Numbered from the stretch's first letter, positions 24,701-37,447 are shown. The stretch is 64,000 nucleotides of DNA from Drechslerella dactyloides (GCA_020064725.1 JAGTWJ010000001.1:868001-932000); one strand, 5' to 3'. The notes: a model not told the origin generated them from the sequence alone. Program-made: numbers and translations.

Positions 24701-25162
24701 TCGATGTCATCCGCTATCGATATTTCTTGAAAAGCGACCAGATGAGATTAACCCTAGTAATAGGCCTTTCGCTTATTAATTTCTAAAGGATACGGATAGA
24801 TAATAGTGTCTACAGATTACATCTAAGATTGAGGAGTGAATAAGAAGATTCATGACATGTGAACGGGATTGTATAGTACAGTGAGGTTGGTGGATTGATT
24901 GAGGTATGGAAGTCGGTAGGCGTGAAGTACAAGGTATGATGAGGAAATATGTCTGGTTAGGAAGACACAGGAAGATATACAGAGCACGCTGAATATACAA
25001 GATAGACGCTTTGATAAGACATTTTCGCCAAAGAACACCAGAGAAGCACAAAAGACCAGATTACAACCGGTAAAATAGACACGGAAATCTGACATTCCGG
25101 GCTGGGATACTGAAAAAGAATGAAATTGGAAATCAAACATTCGAAAGTCTTCTCTTAGAACC
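21742..25162. other. 3.4-kb gene-free stretch between the two iron genes
   Basis: No frame here reads as a known protein. The longest minus frame (22001-22420) has a hydrophobic patch but lacks a recognised fold or splice-supported extension. A short GT microsatellite is at about 24177-24190. Composition alternates between AT-rich blocks (21740-22900, 24200-25160) and GC-richer blocks (22900-24130). Both flanking genes are transcribed towards it. Confidence 0.5.
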
Positions 25163-27127
25163 TCACCATGTGAAGGATTCTTCGTAGAAGTCAATGTCGA
25201 CTTTATGCAACTGGTTACGAACCGCGGCCCGTACGGAGTCCTGGAAGGCTCCAGGACCGCATACGGTCGCCGCGACTGTCCCTATGCTGCCTTCAATCTC
25301 AGTATCCATAATCTGGTCAAAGTTCGGCCGACCAGGCCGCAGCTCCACGGAGCCGGTGGGCGAGACTTGCGTAATGTCCGCCTTGGGCCGTGTGATGTAC
25401 ACCAGAACCTTGAGCACATCTCGCCGCTTGTCCATCGACAGGATCTCTCGCATGTACGGCTCGATCCACTTGACCTGGTCTGTTGTCTTGACGACCCAGA
25501 CAAGTGTAACTCTCCGTGTTGCGCAAGCTCCCTCGGAGTACTTTTCGATGAGCTGGCGGACGTATCCGAGCTGGTGGGTGATGCCAATTCCACCTGCGAA
25601 TAGCAGTGTTGTGCCGTATGATTCCAGTTGGTGCATGCCTCCGTATGGTCCTTCGACGAAGCCTCGGAGGAAGATGGTGCGGTCCGGCGCTGCGTTGGCC
25701 TTGTCCCAGAGGTGTTTCGTCATGCCTTCTCTGCGGGCTACGAGTAGCGACATCTGAGTTGCGGAGGGTCCCGCAACGGCCATCTTCTCGTTGTCGACGG
25801 GGAGGCTGCTAATGGCGTAACCCTCGCTGGCGAGCTTGCTTTGGATTTCCTGCTTCAAAACGTCGGAGCTCCACGCTAGAGAGAACGGGTGCGATTGCCA
25901 GTAGGAAACCGTTGGGAGGTAGATGTAAACATGTTGTCCGGGCTTGAATTTCCAGGGTCGTGGGAGTTCGAAAGTAACACGGGAGGCTTCTCCATCAAGG
26001 GCCTCAACTTTGACGCGGGTCATGCTCTTGGTCGAGATGTTGCGATAGAAGATCCTCACGAATCGAACCAGGCGATCGAAAGCCCAGAAGCAGACTGTCA
26101 AGATTATGTAGGGCAGCTGCGGGAGGTTGTCGATCTTCAAATGCATCCAGACCGTGTAAAGAACAAGGATAGCCAGTCCGATATGGAAAACCAGGAAGGT
26201 TTCGTAAAAGGCATGTCGGACTGGCGAAGGAGTGATGACCAAAATCAATGCGAACGCTCCAACGGCCTGTTTGTAAAGTTAGCCACGCGCTTATCAATAT
26301 GGGAAGTGAGGATATGTGCTTACGATCATTCCATAGAGGATGAAGTCACTGTTCTGCAGGCTGTCTTTCACACCCTCGAAGCCACGGGCGTCAACCTTAT
26401 TGATAAGCCAGGCCGCTGTGTGAGCAACAGACTGCAGGGCGGCCAGTCTTCCAAGGCACCTGTGGATGATGTTGTAGGTGTCGAACGAAATCTTCAACAA
26501 TGGGATCAGAATGTTGTTCCTTCCAGCGAGCAGGAAGAGCGGGACCATGTTGACAACAGCCAGTACACCAGTCCGTCCACGAAATTCAGCCACTAGTTCT
26601 GGCTTTGGTTTGCTGTAGTCGAGCATCAGAGTGCAGTATATGATGTTTGAAATCACATATATCGATAGAACGATGGCGTGCAGTCTTGTCGGCAGAGTAC
26701 CAATAGTGATCGCCTTGCTGAGTTGGATCTCTGTATTGTGTCTATGCTTCCAGATTGGCGCGTACCAAAGATATTTTTTGAATTTCCAACTTAACCGGCC
26801 AGGTCTCGACCAGTATCTTTGGCTTCGTGGCTCGTTATCAGTCGATACCAGCACCATTAATCTCAGCTGTCGCATGGCGTCCAGCGTCAATCTGATAGCG
26901 AAAAAGCATAGTAACAGAAGGCAGGATGTTGTAAACAATCCCTTGCTATAGATGATAGTCAGAAATATGGTATTGCCGATTAAACACGCTGTGATCACGT
27001 ACCTGAATTCGTCGTTCCAGTGTTGGTTTACTCCGTTGAGCCCCCATGTGTAGTAGTCGGTATCGGATGGCCCATCACTAGGAGTCTCAGCATCCCATTT
27101 GGTATGCTCTGCTCTGGGGAGAATCAT
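25163..27127 (-). CDS. Ferric/cupric reductase, FRE/NOX flavocytochrome family
   Basis: Proposed exons 27127-27003, 26945-26324 and 26266-25163, 616 residues. The second intron (57 nt, GTAAGC/CTAAC/CAG) is required, since retention gives a stop. The first (57 nt, AG|GTACGT..CTGAC..TATAG) is a multiple of three without stops; I favour splicing, because the spliced reading NDEFSKGLFTTSCLLLL restores the usual spacing to the first membrane helix, while retention gives 635 residues. Features in order: LPTRLHAIVL and RTGVLAVVNMVPLFLLAGRNN helices; haem-ligand region with LGRLAALQSVAHTAAW and RHAFYETFLVFHIG; FAD motif HPFSLAW; NADPH motifs GPYGG, AGGIGITHQLGY and CGPGAF; family ending FYEESFTW. The enzyme reduces Fe3+ or Cu2+ at the cell surface (or vacuole) with cytosolic NADPH. 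There is no obvious signal peptide. Confidence 0.9.
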
Positions 27128-30100
27128 TTCCAGAGATATTGACGAGATAGACGTTATCGATCAGGTGTTGCTGTCGACAAGCTTGTCTTGCAAGAATGGT
27201 CGTCTATCTGATGAAGTAGTCGCGATATATAACACCAGTATGAGGTGATGACACTGTAAGGATGGGAGAAGTGGTACCACAATCTGGTGTCCAGAATATC
27301 AAATGCAGGTAAGGATTGATCGGAGAATAGGTGTGGAGAAATGAACGAAAGATTGCAGTCGCACGGCCAGCAGCAATATGAATAAATTGAAAATGAGTGG
27401 GACTGTTAGCTATCGCAACATCAGGGATCGTTGAAAAGCCGAGACTGATACTAAGGCCACAATGGTCCGAAGACGTCGTGAGCAAGCTTGGTTGTGGAGA
27501 AGCAAGATGGGGTGGTGACCCGACTAGGTCAGCCTCAGATAGCTTCAGAATCCTTCGGGGTAACACAGCGGAGCAACAGTCTACGACCAAGCTTCGAGTT
27601 GGGCCGGGGACAATCCTGCCACAGGCAAGATTTGCAAAAGGGAAGGAATGGACCGGAAGCTCTGCCTCCTTGGAAATGTGTGTATATTCAATAGGTGTAG
27701 GTAAAGAAGAGAAGAGAACCCGGGCAGTCAACCAGAGTCCTGTAGGAAAAAGAAAAATTCACACAAGAGTCAAGGAAAGAGAGGTCGACTATCCAGCTGC
27801 ACATGCATACATGCAGGTAAGCTCTTTGAAGACGTAATGTTGCGGGATGGCGGGCACTTGGTGGGCTCGACTGCTGACAATGCGGATGGGCGCGGTTTAT
27901 GCAGCAGGCAGTCGTGAGGCGTCAAGTGGCCTGCTGCACCAAAATGCCGAGCTGGAAAGGAAGCCCGGGGAGCAGAGCAGCACCTCAAGGTTGTGCGGAT
28001 GAGGTCTTAATCACTCTCCTTGGCAGCTGGGTCGTCGGATGAATTCTTTTTAAGGGAAAAAGTTCACCCGCAGATGCCGGCAAGGCCTCTTGAGGATAAA
28101 TTGACTACTTGATCGGATATCTATTAGTTTATTCTGGTTTTTTGTGCACTGCAGGATGGCGCGCGGTTGCGGCATCAAGGGCCTGGAATGCTCCCCGTCA
28201 AACTGCTGCCAGGTTGAAACAGCTAGCCCAACTGTTGAACGGACCACTGGAATGGACCATTTCGACTTACCGTGGAAAAATATAAAATGCAGCCGCGGTC
28301 CTGACTGAACCAGACGTGTCGGTATTGCGCCAACAAGAGGAAGCCGGTAGCCGAGTATATAGCCTTCCAAATAAATGGCTATATTTTGACAATCGGAGCC
28401 AGATATCTGAAATTTTGTCGATGCTAGCAACGAATGGAAGCGTCGGCGTCTACCAGAAGGTTTAGAAGCCCGTAAATTTTTTCTTTTCGCAACTTGACCA
28501 AAAAGTTCAAGGAGTGTCGAGAAAGCCGCCCTGCGCAATCTTTCTGTTGTGCAAATGTCCTCGTCAAGAGAAGCCGATTCAAAGCCTATGATGTCAGAAA
28601 ATATGACAAAATCTCACAAATCCTAAAAGACAGTAAGACCGAATGGCGGAGTCTATAACGAGTAGTTGGAAATGTCGTATCAAAAAGAATGCAGTCTAGA
28701 AGAGATACCGCTCGATAGGTTGAAGCCGAGACGGGGTGGAAAGAACGTCTATAGCAGGGAAGGAAAAACGATGAACCGAACGACCACGGGAAGGGAAGAA
28801 AACGAAAGACAGAGGATTGTCGTGTCCAGAGCCACGTTCTATCTATCTACACTTTCGGTCCAGAGGGTACGGCTGCCGCTGTACCGAACGAACTGACGTG
28901 TGCGATAGAGTCGGATCAAAACAAGAGAACCAGGAGGAGAGGAGGGTGGTGGTTCCTCTTAGGATCAGAGAATGGGACGATCCATTCGAGGGCCTCATAG
29001 GCTATTAGAGCGCCCTCATCCGAAGCGATAGAGCCCCTGAGCGATAGCCCGAGCCCGAGTTTGCGGGCGGCCAGCCAATCGACGGGGCGCCTTGGTTATG
29101 CGCATGAGTCCCAGGGACGGGCAAGGTGGCTACTAAGCCACGCCTGGCGACCTTCTGCATCTTTGACAGGAAGCAGCAAAAGTCCAAGTTGGATCACAAA
29201 GACGTGACAATGGGCTCAGGAGAGCAGCTGGGTGACCAGTTGGAGGGCAAGCTTGTCTAGCTTCCCCGAGCTGACGCTGGGCCGGAGACTAGTTGAACGG
29301 GTTAGTTGGTTCGTTAAACGCAGGGGCGAGGATGCGCGTCCTCTTGCCAGACGAATTTTCGGCCAATCAGCGTGCGCAGGCCGCAAAACCCGCAGGTCTG
29401 CGCTGCGAGGATGACTTGAACGGGCAGCGGCGATTGGCCTGGCGCGATGGTACCTGCAGGACCCAAGACAGGACGAACAGGGGAGCCTCAGATCACTCCT
29501 TCCGCTTTGATTGTCGTCGCCAGTTTCTGAAACGAGATGTTCCAACCCGGTCCGGCCGCTTTGCCGTTGCTTTCGTCGTGGTCTGTCGCTTTCGTGGAGC
29601 GGTGGAATGCAGCCGATGGTCAGGTTACGTTACCTTGACGGTTTTTTTCTATTTTAGCAAGGGCGCCAGCCGCAGTTTTTCCACGGTTGCAATGGGGAAG
29701 GGAAGCCGGCAAGGTCAGCTCACGATGGCCTGTCTGCCCGGCCGCCAACACGCTGGCAATACTAATACGGCAATTTGCGAATATATTGCGAGGCGAAGTA
29801 GCAACTACCTAAACCATTGGCCATCGAAATTGAAAAGATGAAGTCTTTTTCCACGTCGGCATTGCCATCGGCTTCGCCCCCTCGGACCGGCCAGCTCTGC
29901 GGACGGTCGACCTTGTAATTTTTTTTAGATCTCTCCACAAGCCCTCGGCTGTCTCAAGTCGCGATGCCAAGTCCACCGCAGACATGACACGAGCCTATAT
30001 TACATCTCTCAGGCCTCCTCCGTAATCATACTATGCATAGTATACATCCGAGTTAGATCTCTTCTGCCGGGCAGACCTACTCCAATATTACCCAAAAGGG

Positions 30101-30802
30101 GCCCATCTACGTGATAACACGGAAGAGCCGATGTCTCGAATTCACTCGGCTTCGGGCTTGGTACTCTGGCCGGGAACAGAACTACCACCGACTGGGCAGC
30201 CCGACAGAACATTATTCGAGGCATCTTCCAAGCTTCATAATGTGGTCTGATTAACATCTAATTTTCAATCTTTCACGCTTCTATTTTTCCCAATACTCTG
30301 GTAATTAATATCGAATATATTGGTTGGTTGAGAGCCAAAAAAAAAGCGAGGTTTCGTGTTATGCGTTGACTCGCCTGCCCAGCTGGCCACGCGATATAGT
30401 GTTTCGAAACACGATGCTTGCTCTTCGGTCCCGATCAGACCACTGTTCTCTTAAACTTGACAACCTCTGTAGATTATTCGGCTCAGGTAGCCTCATCTTG
30501 GTATGCAATCTATTCGAAACACTGCTGCCGCTGGACTGTCGACCCCCCTCTGTGGGGCTCCGTGCGCCGCCCGGAATGTGCGCGTATGACGTGTCGATAG
30601 GGGCAGGAGATCTCTAGCGATGCCATTCGCCATGGCCGCGAGGCGGCGGCGCCAAACAAGTTTGTTTCGGCGTGGATATAGCGGCATCGACTTCTCTAGC
30701 TACTTGCGTACTCAATCACGTAATGTACAGCACGAAAGCATTGCTGAGGATTCTCGCACTACAATGTGAAGAATATCTGTGTGGCAGGAGTTGCAAAATA
30801 TA
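27128..30802. other. 3.7-kb region upstream of ferric reductase, no gene recognised
   Basis: Contains the reductase promoter at its left end. From 27,800 to 29,850 the DNA is GC-richer and has frames up to 180 codons on both strands (for example 29293-29841 plus and 28050-28538 minus), none with a recognisable domain, coding-like repetition across frames or good splice structure. The right 900 bp are AT-rich up to the TA insertion site of the transposon. Confidence 0.5.
27204..27212 (-). promoter_or_regulatory. Candidate iron-GATA (SreA-type) site upstream of ferric reductase
   Basis: Read on the minus strand the site is ATCAGATAG, one mismatch from the ATCWGATAA consensus known for the fungal iron repressor SreA and its relatives. 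It lies 77-85 bp upstream of the reductase start codon. A second imperfect site (ATCGATAA core) lies at 27154-27162. No repressor gene is in the window. Confidence 0.35.
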
Positions 30803-32668
30803 ACGTAATCCATAAGCGAGCGTGCCACCCAAGCGAGCGTGCCACTATTTACCATCAACGCATCTTTCTACCTTCATACTATATTACTCCACAACAACCA
30901 CAATAACCACTAATTTAATTGAATCCAGAATTATACTTACTCTTAAAACTATAAAAAAAAACAAAAAATTAAGTATTCAAACTACTACTAAGCACTATAA
31001 TATCTTTTAAATAATAATCACCCACTAATACAACAGCATATCATCACAACACAACACCACACCCAATTTACAAAAACTTATAATTCTAAAAAAAAAAACT
31101 ATTATCCAATATATACTCAAACTAGCTTCACAATCATTTCATCCTAAACTATCTAATATAGAAGATATAGCCAATCAACTATTTTCTATATACAACAGTA
31201 ACAACACACTATACATCAGCAAAAATTAAGCCACCAACTTTGTCAAATACTACCCAGAACTTAAAACACATCTATCTCAAAAATACAACTACCAGCAAAC
31301 CAAATACAAAAATCCTAAACTTATTAGAGGTTGATTCTAATTTATATAAACTATAAAAGCCAAATATAACATCCTAGATAACAATATCTATAATTTTAAT
31401 AAAACAAGCTTTACAATAAACATTATTTCAACTATTATAGTTATCACAAATATTAAGTACTGTAACAGAGCTAAGTTAGTACAGCCTAGGAATCATAAAT
31501 AGGCAATAATCATTTAAAGCATCAATACCCAAAGTTAGGCCATACTACTATTCATCATCCTCACAGACCAATACCACCTATCTAGCTAGTATACAGAGTA
31601 TAATTTACCAAAAATCTAGGCAATTGCAACTACTAACAATAACTGGACAACAAATAAGAAAAATATAAAATAAATTCAACATTTCAACCAATTTTCAACA
31701 CCACACTACAAAAACATATACTATCTATTAATTCTTGATAGTTATAAAAATCACTATTCAACTAAATTCAAGCTCTATTACCAAAAGCACAAGATTATCA
31801 CACTCTACATACCTCTATATTCATCACATCTTCTTCAGCCACTAAATATTGGTTACTTTGCCCCATTAAAGCAAACATACACTCATAAGATTAAAAATTT
31901 AATACACATACATATTACCCATATTAGCAAACTAGAGTTCCTATCTAACTTTTATAAAATATTCACTACCTCAATAACTAAAAAGAACATACACAATACC
32001 TTTACTAAAACTAGCATCTTACCCTATAACCCAGAAACAATTCTTTCAAAGCTAAATATAGCACTAATATCCTTCTCCATAAACTCTCACCTTAATACAG
32101 CAGTATAGACTACCAAAACACCAAAAAATCCTATAAAAACAAACTTATAATCAGAGTTTATTAAAAACTAAGTTACCCAGCACCAAAACAGCTCTCCAAT
32201 ATCTATCATAACTACTATAGACTAGTTTGCCAAAAGTACACAATTTATAATACATAAACTATCACTTTTACATGTAGAAACCACTGCACTCCAGGCAGCC
32301 AATAAGGCATTAAGCAAGCGCCGGAAAGCACCAAAAAATCACCTACAAAATAAAGGGTCACTCAATATAAAAAAAACACATAATATTTTAGCCCAAGATA
32401 TAATAAAGAGACAGCTACAACAAGAAACCCACCAACACAATATCCAACTAGAGAAAAATAGCACAAGATCATAAGGTTATAGTAAATATAACAAAGCTAG
32501 GCATAATATATAAACTTATCAAAAGATTGTTTAAATATATAATTAACCTATTTACCATATAATTATAATGTGTTTATGATAGGATGGTGGTGTAGTTAAT
32601 GCTTCCGTCAGCATGGTGTTGAAAAATGGCACGCTCGCTTGGGTGGCACGCTCGCTTATGGATTACGT
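30803..32668 (+). mobile_element. pogo/Fot1-like DNA transposon, copy 1, transition-destroyed (G to A on plus strand)
   Basis: Length 1866 bp, flanked by TA on both sides (30801-30802 and 32669-32670). Terminal inverted repeats of about 43 bp begin ACGTAATCCATAAGCGAGCG, and each contains AAGCGAGCGTGCCA twice in direct orientation. Inside, a plus-strand DDE_1-type transposase is still readable in pieces: YRLLILDSYKNH, SSHLLQPLNIGYFAPLK and LSKRRKAPKNH. It is broken by many stops. Plus-strand G is nearly absent from about 30860 to 32250 except after A, as expected from heavy C-to-T change on the minus strand. The element cannot code for its own transposase. Confidence 0.88.
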
Positions 32669-32994
32669 TAGCTAGAATACATGTTTGAGTATACTCAGTC
32701 AAGATCGGACTGACATGACCAGATCTTGTGCACCTCGCGATCAGATGGTAATAAGACCACCCTTAATATCTAGTTCCGAGATTTCGTATGCCTTGAGAGG
32801 TTCCGACAGGAAACACTGCCGTCGGCAAATCGGGAGATGTTCCTTCTCGCGAAACAGCGCAGCACCGTTCCCCATCCACCATTCCTTCGCACTACCCACA
32901 CAACAACAACAACCTCCACACCACTCCACCGACTCAAAACGCCATCTATCGCTAGCACGTTGCAATGCATGAACGAATGCGTACCGCGCATGAA
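32669..32994. other. Short spacer between transposon and Vps3-type gene
   Basis: About 325 bp holding the presumed 3' untranslated region of the minus-strand Vps3-type gene. A run of CAACAACAAC lies near 32901. Nothing else is visible. Confidence 0.5.
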
Positions 32995-35900
32995 CTACTG
33001 CTCACGCTCCGAGGTGGATGTCTCACCCTCTGCTGTCTCAATCCTCGGGCCCATCTCCTCGCACCTATCAATAAACTCCCCATTCACCTATATATGCAAG
33101 ACAAACCCACAAATCAAAATTGAGTCAGTGACACCAGTTATCTCTGGGAGATGAGATCCGGAATGTGGCACATTGCATATGCCGTGGCATGCGGGGCTTG
33201 AGGGAGGAATGCATTACATACCCTGACGTTTAGCGATTTGAGCAATGCCAGCTCCACCTTCTTCTCGTTCTTGACCCTCACCAGTTCGCGGAGAGCGCTG
33301 ATAAGGAACCCCGACAGGATCTGGACCGACCAGTTGTCCGGGATGACGTTGAGCACCTTTATTCATTCATGGGATATCGGTCAGCCACGGTTTTTATTCC
33401 AAAGTGGAAATGCCATTTTTTCGCGCAAATGCCAAATCCGGATGGGGGGTTGAGTCGGCTCACATGCTGAACGTCCAGCCACCCTCCAAAGCGGTCCAAC
33501 AGTGAGCTCGTCTGTTCCAGCCGATTCTCGTAGTCATCAATGTTGAGAAATTCCACAAGGAGAATGTTCAGCATCTTGCTTTGTTCCTCACGCGGCAATG
33601 CTGGGATCGGTCTCGAAGATCGGGTTCGTTGAAACATCGATAACGAGCCATACAGACAATAATTGATGGCAGTATCAAAGTCCTTCAGCGAGTGACAGAG
33701 GATCTTGAGCACCTCTTCGTGTTTCTGCTCTTTGCTGTAGAATATGACCATTTCAGCTATGAGAACGTCCTTCCATGGCGCCACTTTGGCCGCAACCTCT
33801 TCTACGTTGTAAGGCGTGCCTCCGCTCAGGAAGTCTAACAGCGTGGCCCGATTACGCCACCATTCTTCCCCTCTGGTGTTGTCATTGAGGAACTCGCTGT
33901 ATGTCGGCTTCGGAGGATGTAGCGCTTGATAGAACTCTGTGGTAAGCTGAACGTCCTCTTTAAGTGTCGGGTTGTTCTCCAAGTCGGCGATCATTTGATC
34001 TAGGAAGAGGGAGATAAAATCGTTTGCAAACGCGATGTTCTAGATGATATATCATTAGTAAAATGTTGAGTCGGTGTTTCCAGCCGTTATTTCATAATTT
34101 ACCTTCTTCTGCACAACAACGTATTCCAGATAGTCTTTCACCGCATACGGTGCATCGACTTTCAATATCCTAATGACGGTCTCAGGCGGGAATTGAACTT
34201 TGCTCGTCTCGTCGGTGAAGAACTGGACGCCTAGCCTCGGATTCCTCCTTGCAAGCCATCCACCATACTCCTCGACCAGCGCGGGATCCTTAATCCTTTT
34301 AAGATAGTCTTTGACGATGTTTTCGCCGTCTGGGAACTCGCCGTTTTCAGTCCCGTCCCCCTTCGCGAGGATTCTTCTCCATGTTGCGAGAACATCTCGA
34401 TATTGCTTCTGCTTCCCGTAAAGCCTGCTCAGAACGAACAGCCGATCGAACTCTTCTAAAGTTTGTATCGCTTTGGCAGAGTCGTCGATACCAGAGTCTA
34501 CCAGACTATAAAGATCCTGGCGGATCGCGCGTTCGATCCCTTCGAGTTGAGGTGTAGGCTTCACTGTCGTCTGATCCAGCATCAACAAGACCCGCAAGTA
34601 AGCAGAATCGATAGTCGCAAACACCTGGTCTTTGTCCGGAACGCTTTCGAGGCCCTTCTTCTTCCTCCAGTCCCTTAGATATCGGCTGAGGAAAAGGAGG
34701 GTCCCACGATCCGTAATTGACGTATTTCTTTTGTCGTACAGCAGTGCTCGTAGAAGGTCTTGAATACCGCCGTAAACCCACAAGCCATTGCTCTTTTTAT
34801 CAACCACAATATCTCTGCGGAAAGCAGGTCCGAAGAGCGCTACAACAATTCGAGGATCAACACCACCTTCCCGTAGCGCCACATTCGTCTGATTGAGGGT
34901 ATCTTCAGAGACATTGCTGGCGGACATTAAGCAGATCCCGAGCAACAACAGACCGAGCTTCTGACGTATAAATGCTAACTCGTGAAATCTCGCCTCCGTC
35001 GTTGGTTCCATGTTCCCGATAGCTGCAAGACACCGTAGGATTATGGGAACGTCCCGCGTCGATGCCGCTTCGATAGAGTGAGGTAGCTGTGAATCCATCT
35101 GCAATACCATTGGTGTTTCTAACATTGAGTATATCTTGTTTCCCTTCGTAAGAACAAGATGCGACGTAGTTGTGCTTATGCGGTTCGCGATCATTTCCTC
35201 CTCTGCGTTTCGCTTGCGGTCCGCTTCGTCTCCCTCGTCTGAAGAGAGATATTCAGACGCAGATTCGATTGCGACATCTTCGATAGTAGACGGAGGCGGG
35301 GGAGGTGGATCCTCCGTCTCCTCGACTTCGCCAGAAACCTCACCTTCGTGAAACTCTTCCGCGGCATCTTCTTCAGGGCTAGGTAGTTTGGTGATTGTGG
35401 AGAGGGGCTCTGTCGGGGCACTAGATCTTTTCCGCCTCGATGGTACCTTTTCTGTGATATTTAACTTGACGAGTTTGAGTAATCGAGCAGCCTTGGGAAT
35501 AGCGCCAACTTCGACGCCGACTGTCCGCGATACGTCGATGCTAATATTTTCGGTTTGTTCCGTACCGTCGTCGAGCAATGGAAGCCTTTGCTTTATCGGA
35601 CCGTAGACTCCGCTTGCGGGTGCTCCCAAATCCTCGAGCCGATGGCATTCGATAGGATGATCACCACCGACAACCGCAATAACCCAGGAACCGTCTATCA
35701 AGATCTTCTTCGGGTATCTGGTGAACTCGAGCGTCCCTCGAAGCACGGGCTCGCCATTAACGTCGAAGAACATCCCAACCCCTGGCTCGTTCAGCTCTGT
35801 CCCAGTCGTCACCAGAAATTCATTGGAGTTTGGAGACGCCACATTCGGGCTCAAAATCGGTTTGGGAGGCGGGGTAGGTACGGGCTGAACTGAGGGTTGA

Positions 35901-36977
35901 GGCGTATTGGCTCTTGATCTTGAGGCTTCGTCTTGTGATTTTCTTGGAACGGGAGATTCAGCTCTCGATCCGGCGTCAGAGTGTGCAGGGCTGTGGCCTT
36001 GGAAATCCGCTGAAGGCTTCCGGCTACTGGCTGCGGATGTCGTAAGACTCCCTGCTCTGGAGTGACCTCTCCCAACACCTGCAGGTCTTGGTCCGGGCGG
36101 CCTGGGAGATATGGGTCGAGGAGCCTCCGGTTCGGCGGGGGACGACGTCTGTCTGATAGCAGGCAACGGTATCATCTTGTTATCATTGACGTCAACCAAT
36201 GCGTAGTTTTGCGCATTCGCGAGACATGCGCGATGTTGTCGTAACGAGCAAGCCAGCGACTGGGGGAACGAGACATCCTGTGATCCTATCATCAATCAGT
36301 GAAACCCCCAAAGTTGGTGGTGATATGTCTACTAACCCTTATGAGGCGCACCTCAGCTCCCACCCGAAGCAGCCTGATAAGCTTCTTTTGCCCAACGAAC
36401 ACTACGACCCCTCGAGGATCTCGATCATCCGCCTCTCCCTCGGGAATAAGACCCCGCAGAGCGAGGTCGTTTTCGTCCACCGTAACCCATGATACGTCTT
36501 TCAGTTTCGTCGCGATCGGTGATAGCTCGGGGAGCGCGTAGAATGAGAGTTGATTGTTGCAGATAACGGCAGCTCTTTCGACTGGTCCGAGCAACTGTAT
36601 TTGCTGTACGCCAGGCGGATTCTCGAGGCTCGGAGGCGGTGGTGATAGCGGTAGGCGGAACGCAAAGATATATTGCGAAGGTTCTCCTGGCGCCTAAGTC
36701 GCAAATCCTGTTACTACTATGATCATGATATGTCTTCGAGTCGGGGAGAGCGTACCGCAGGCACTTTCATGAAATGGAGGATCTCGCCAGCCGACGTCCC
36801 AACGTATAGGTGGTCACCCCATATATCCACGCAGTTGACCTTGACATTTTGCTGCTCGCCTGTGTCCAGCGGTAGGTCGTCCACTAGCTTCTGCAGGATG
36901 TAGGGCGCTGCCCTCTCGTTGGTGCGCGCATCGCCAGCGAGTGACGAGGCTCTTGGAGGAGGCGTCGTGGTGTCCAT
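32995..36977 (-). CDS. VPS3: Vps3/TGFBRAP1-type vacuolar tethering protein (CNH and Vps39 domains)
   Basis: Six exons: 36977-36756, 36693-36337, 36277-34103, 34039-33464, 33356-33222 and 33087-32995, 1185 residues; all five introns (62, 59, 63, 107 and 134 nt) fall between codons. The N-terminus carries a citron-homology beta-propeller: PYILQKLVDDLPL, VNCVDIWGDHLYVGTSAGEI, VERAAVICNNQLSFYALPEL, VVVFVGQKKLIRLLRVG, then ANAQNYALVDVND and a disordered Ser/Pro insert (about 225-300). The C-terminal half is alpha-solenoid with Vps39-type repeats: YLRVLLMLDQT, VKDYLEYVVVQKKNIAFAND and VLNVIPDNWSVQILSGFLIS. Vps3 replaces Vps39 in CORVET, tethering early endosomes through Rab5; Vps39 acts in HOPS. 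The N-terminal wording matches fungal TGFBRAP1-type proteins better than Vps39, but assignment between the two paralogues is not certain. It is divergent from the golgin gene. Confidence 0.85.
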
Positions 36978-37447
36978 ATCATTGCGCTTCCCGGGTTTGG
37001 TTGAGTGTTATCTATGGCCTTATCATGCTGCCTCGGTTGTCTTCGATATCGGCGGCTTGGTATACCGTTTGCGACGAGCTATCCGTGGTGGAGGGCGAAG
37101 CTGGTTCCCAGAAATGCTGCTGGACCCACTGAGGTTCGGATGCGGTGGGAGGTTCGGTTGTTGTCTCGTTACCAGCTGCCAGGTTGACGCGGCAAACCAA
37201 AACCCAACTTCCGACCAGGGCCATCGATGACCGACCGACTCGGCACTGGCCACACTGTCAACACCGTCATCTCAGCCCTGAGGAAGCCCTTCATCTCGAG
37301 CCCGGCCGCTACCTTCGATCGTGCCGGGGATCTCATCCAACTCTCCTCTTGATATCCGGGTTTGCACGATCCGCTCGAGGTTTCTCCGTCTGAGGCGCGC
37401 CGACATCTGCAACGTGAAGGAGGGACCAACAGTACAACGGAATCGAC
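36978..37447. promoter_or_regulatory. Divergent promoter between Vps3-type and CASP-type genes
   Basis: 470 bp separate the two start codons. The segment is CG-balanced, with no TATA box at a usual distance from either start. It must hold both promoters and 5' leaders. Confidence 0.4.

Noticed and set aside
28050..29841. Frames of 110-182 codons in the GC-richer stretch upstream of the ferric reductase
   Set aside because: Open frames overlap on both strands, as expected from composition; none shows a domain or signal sequence.
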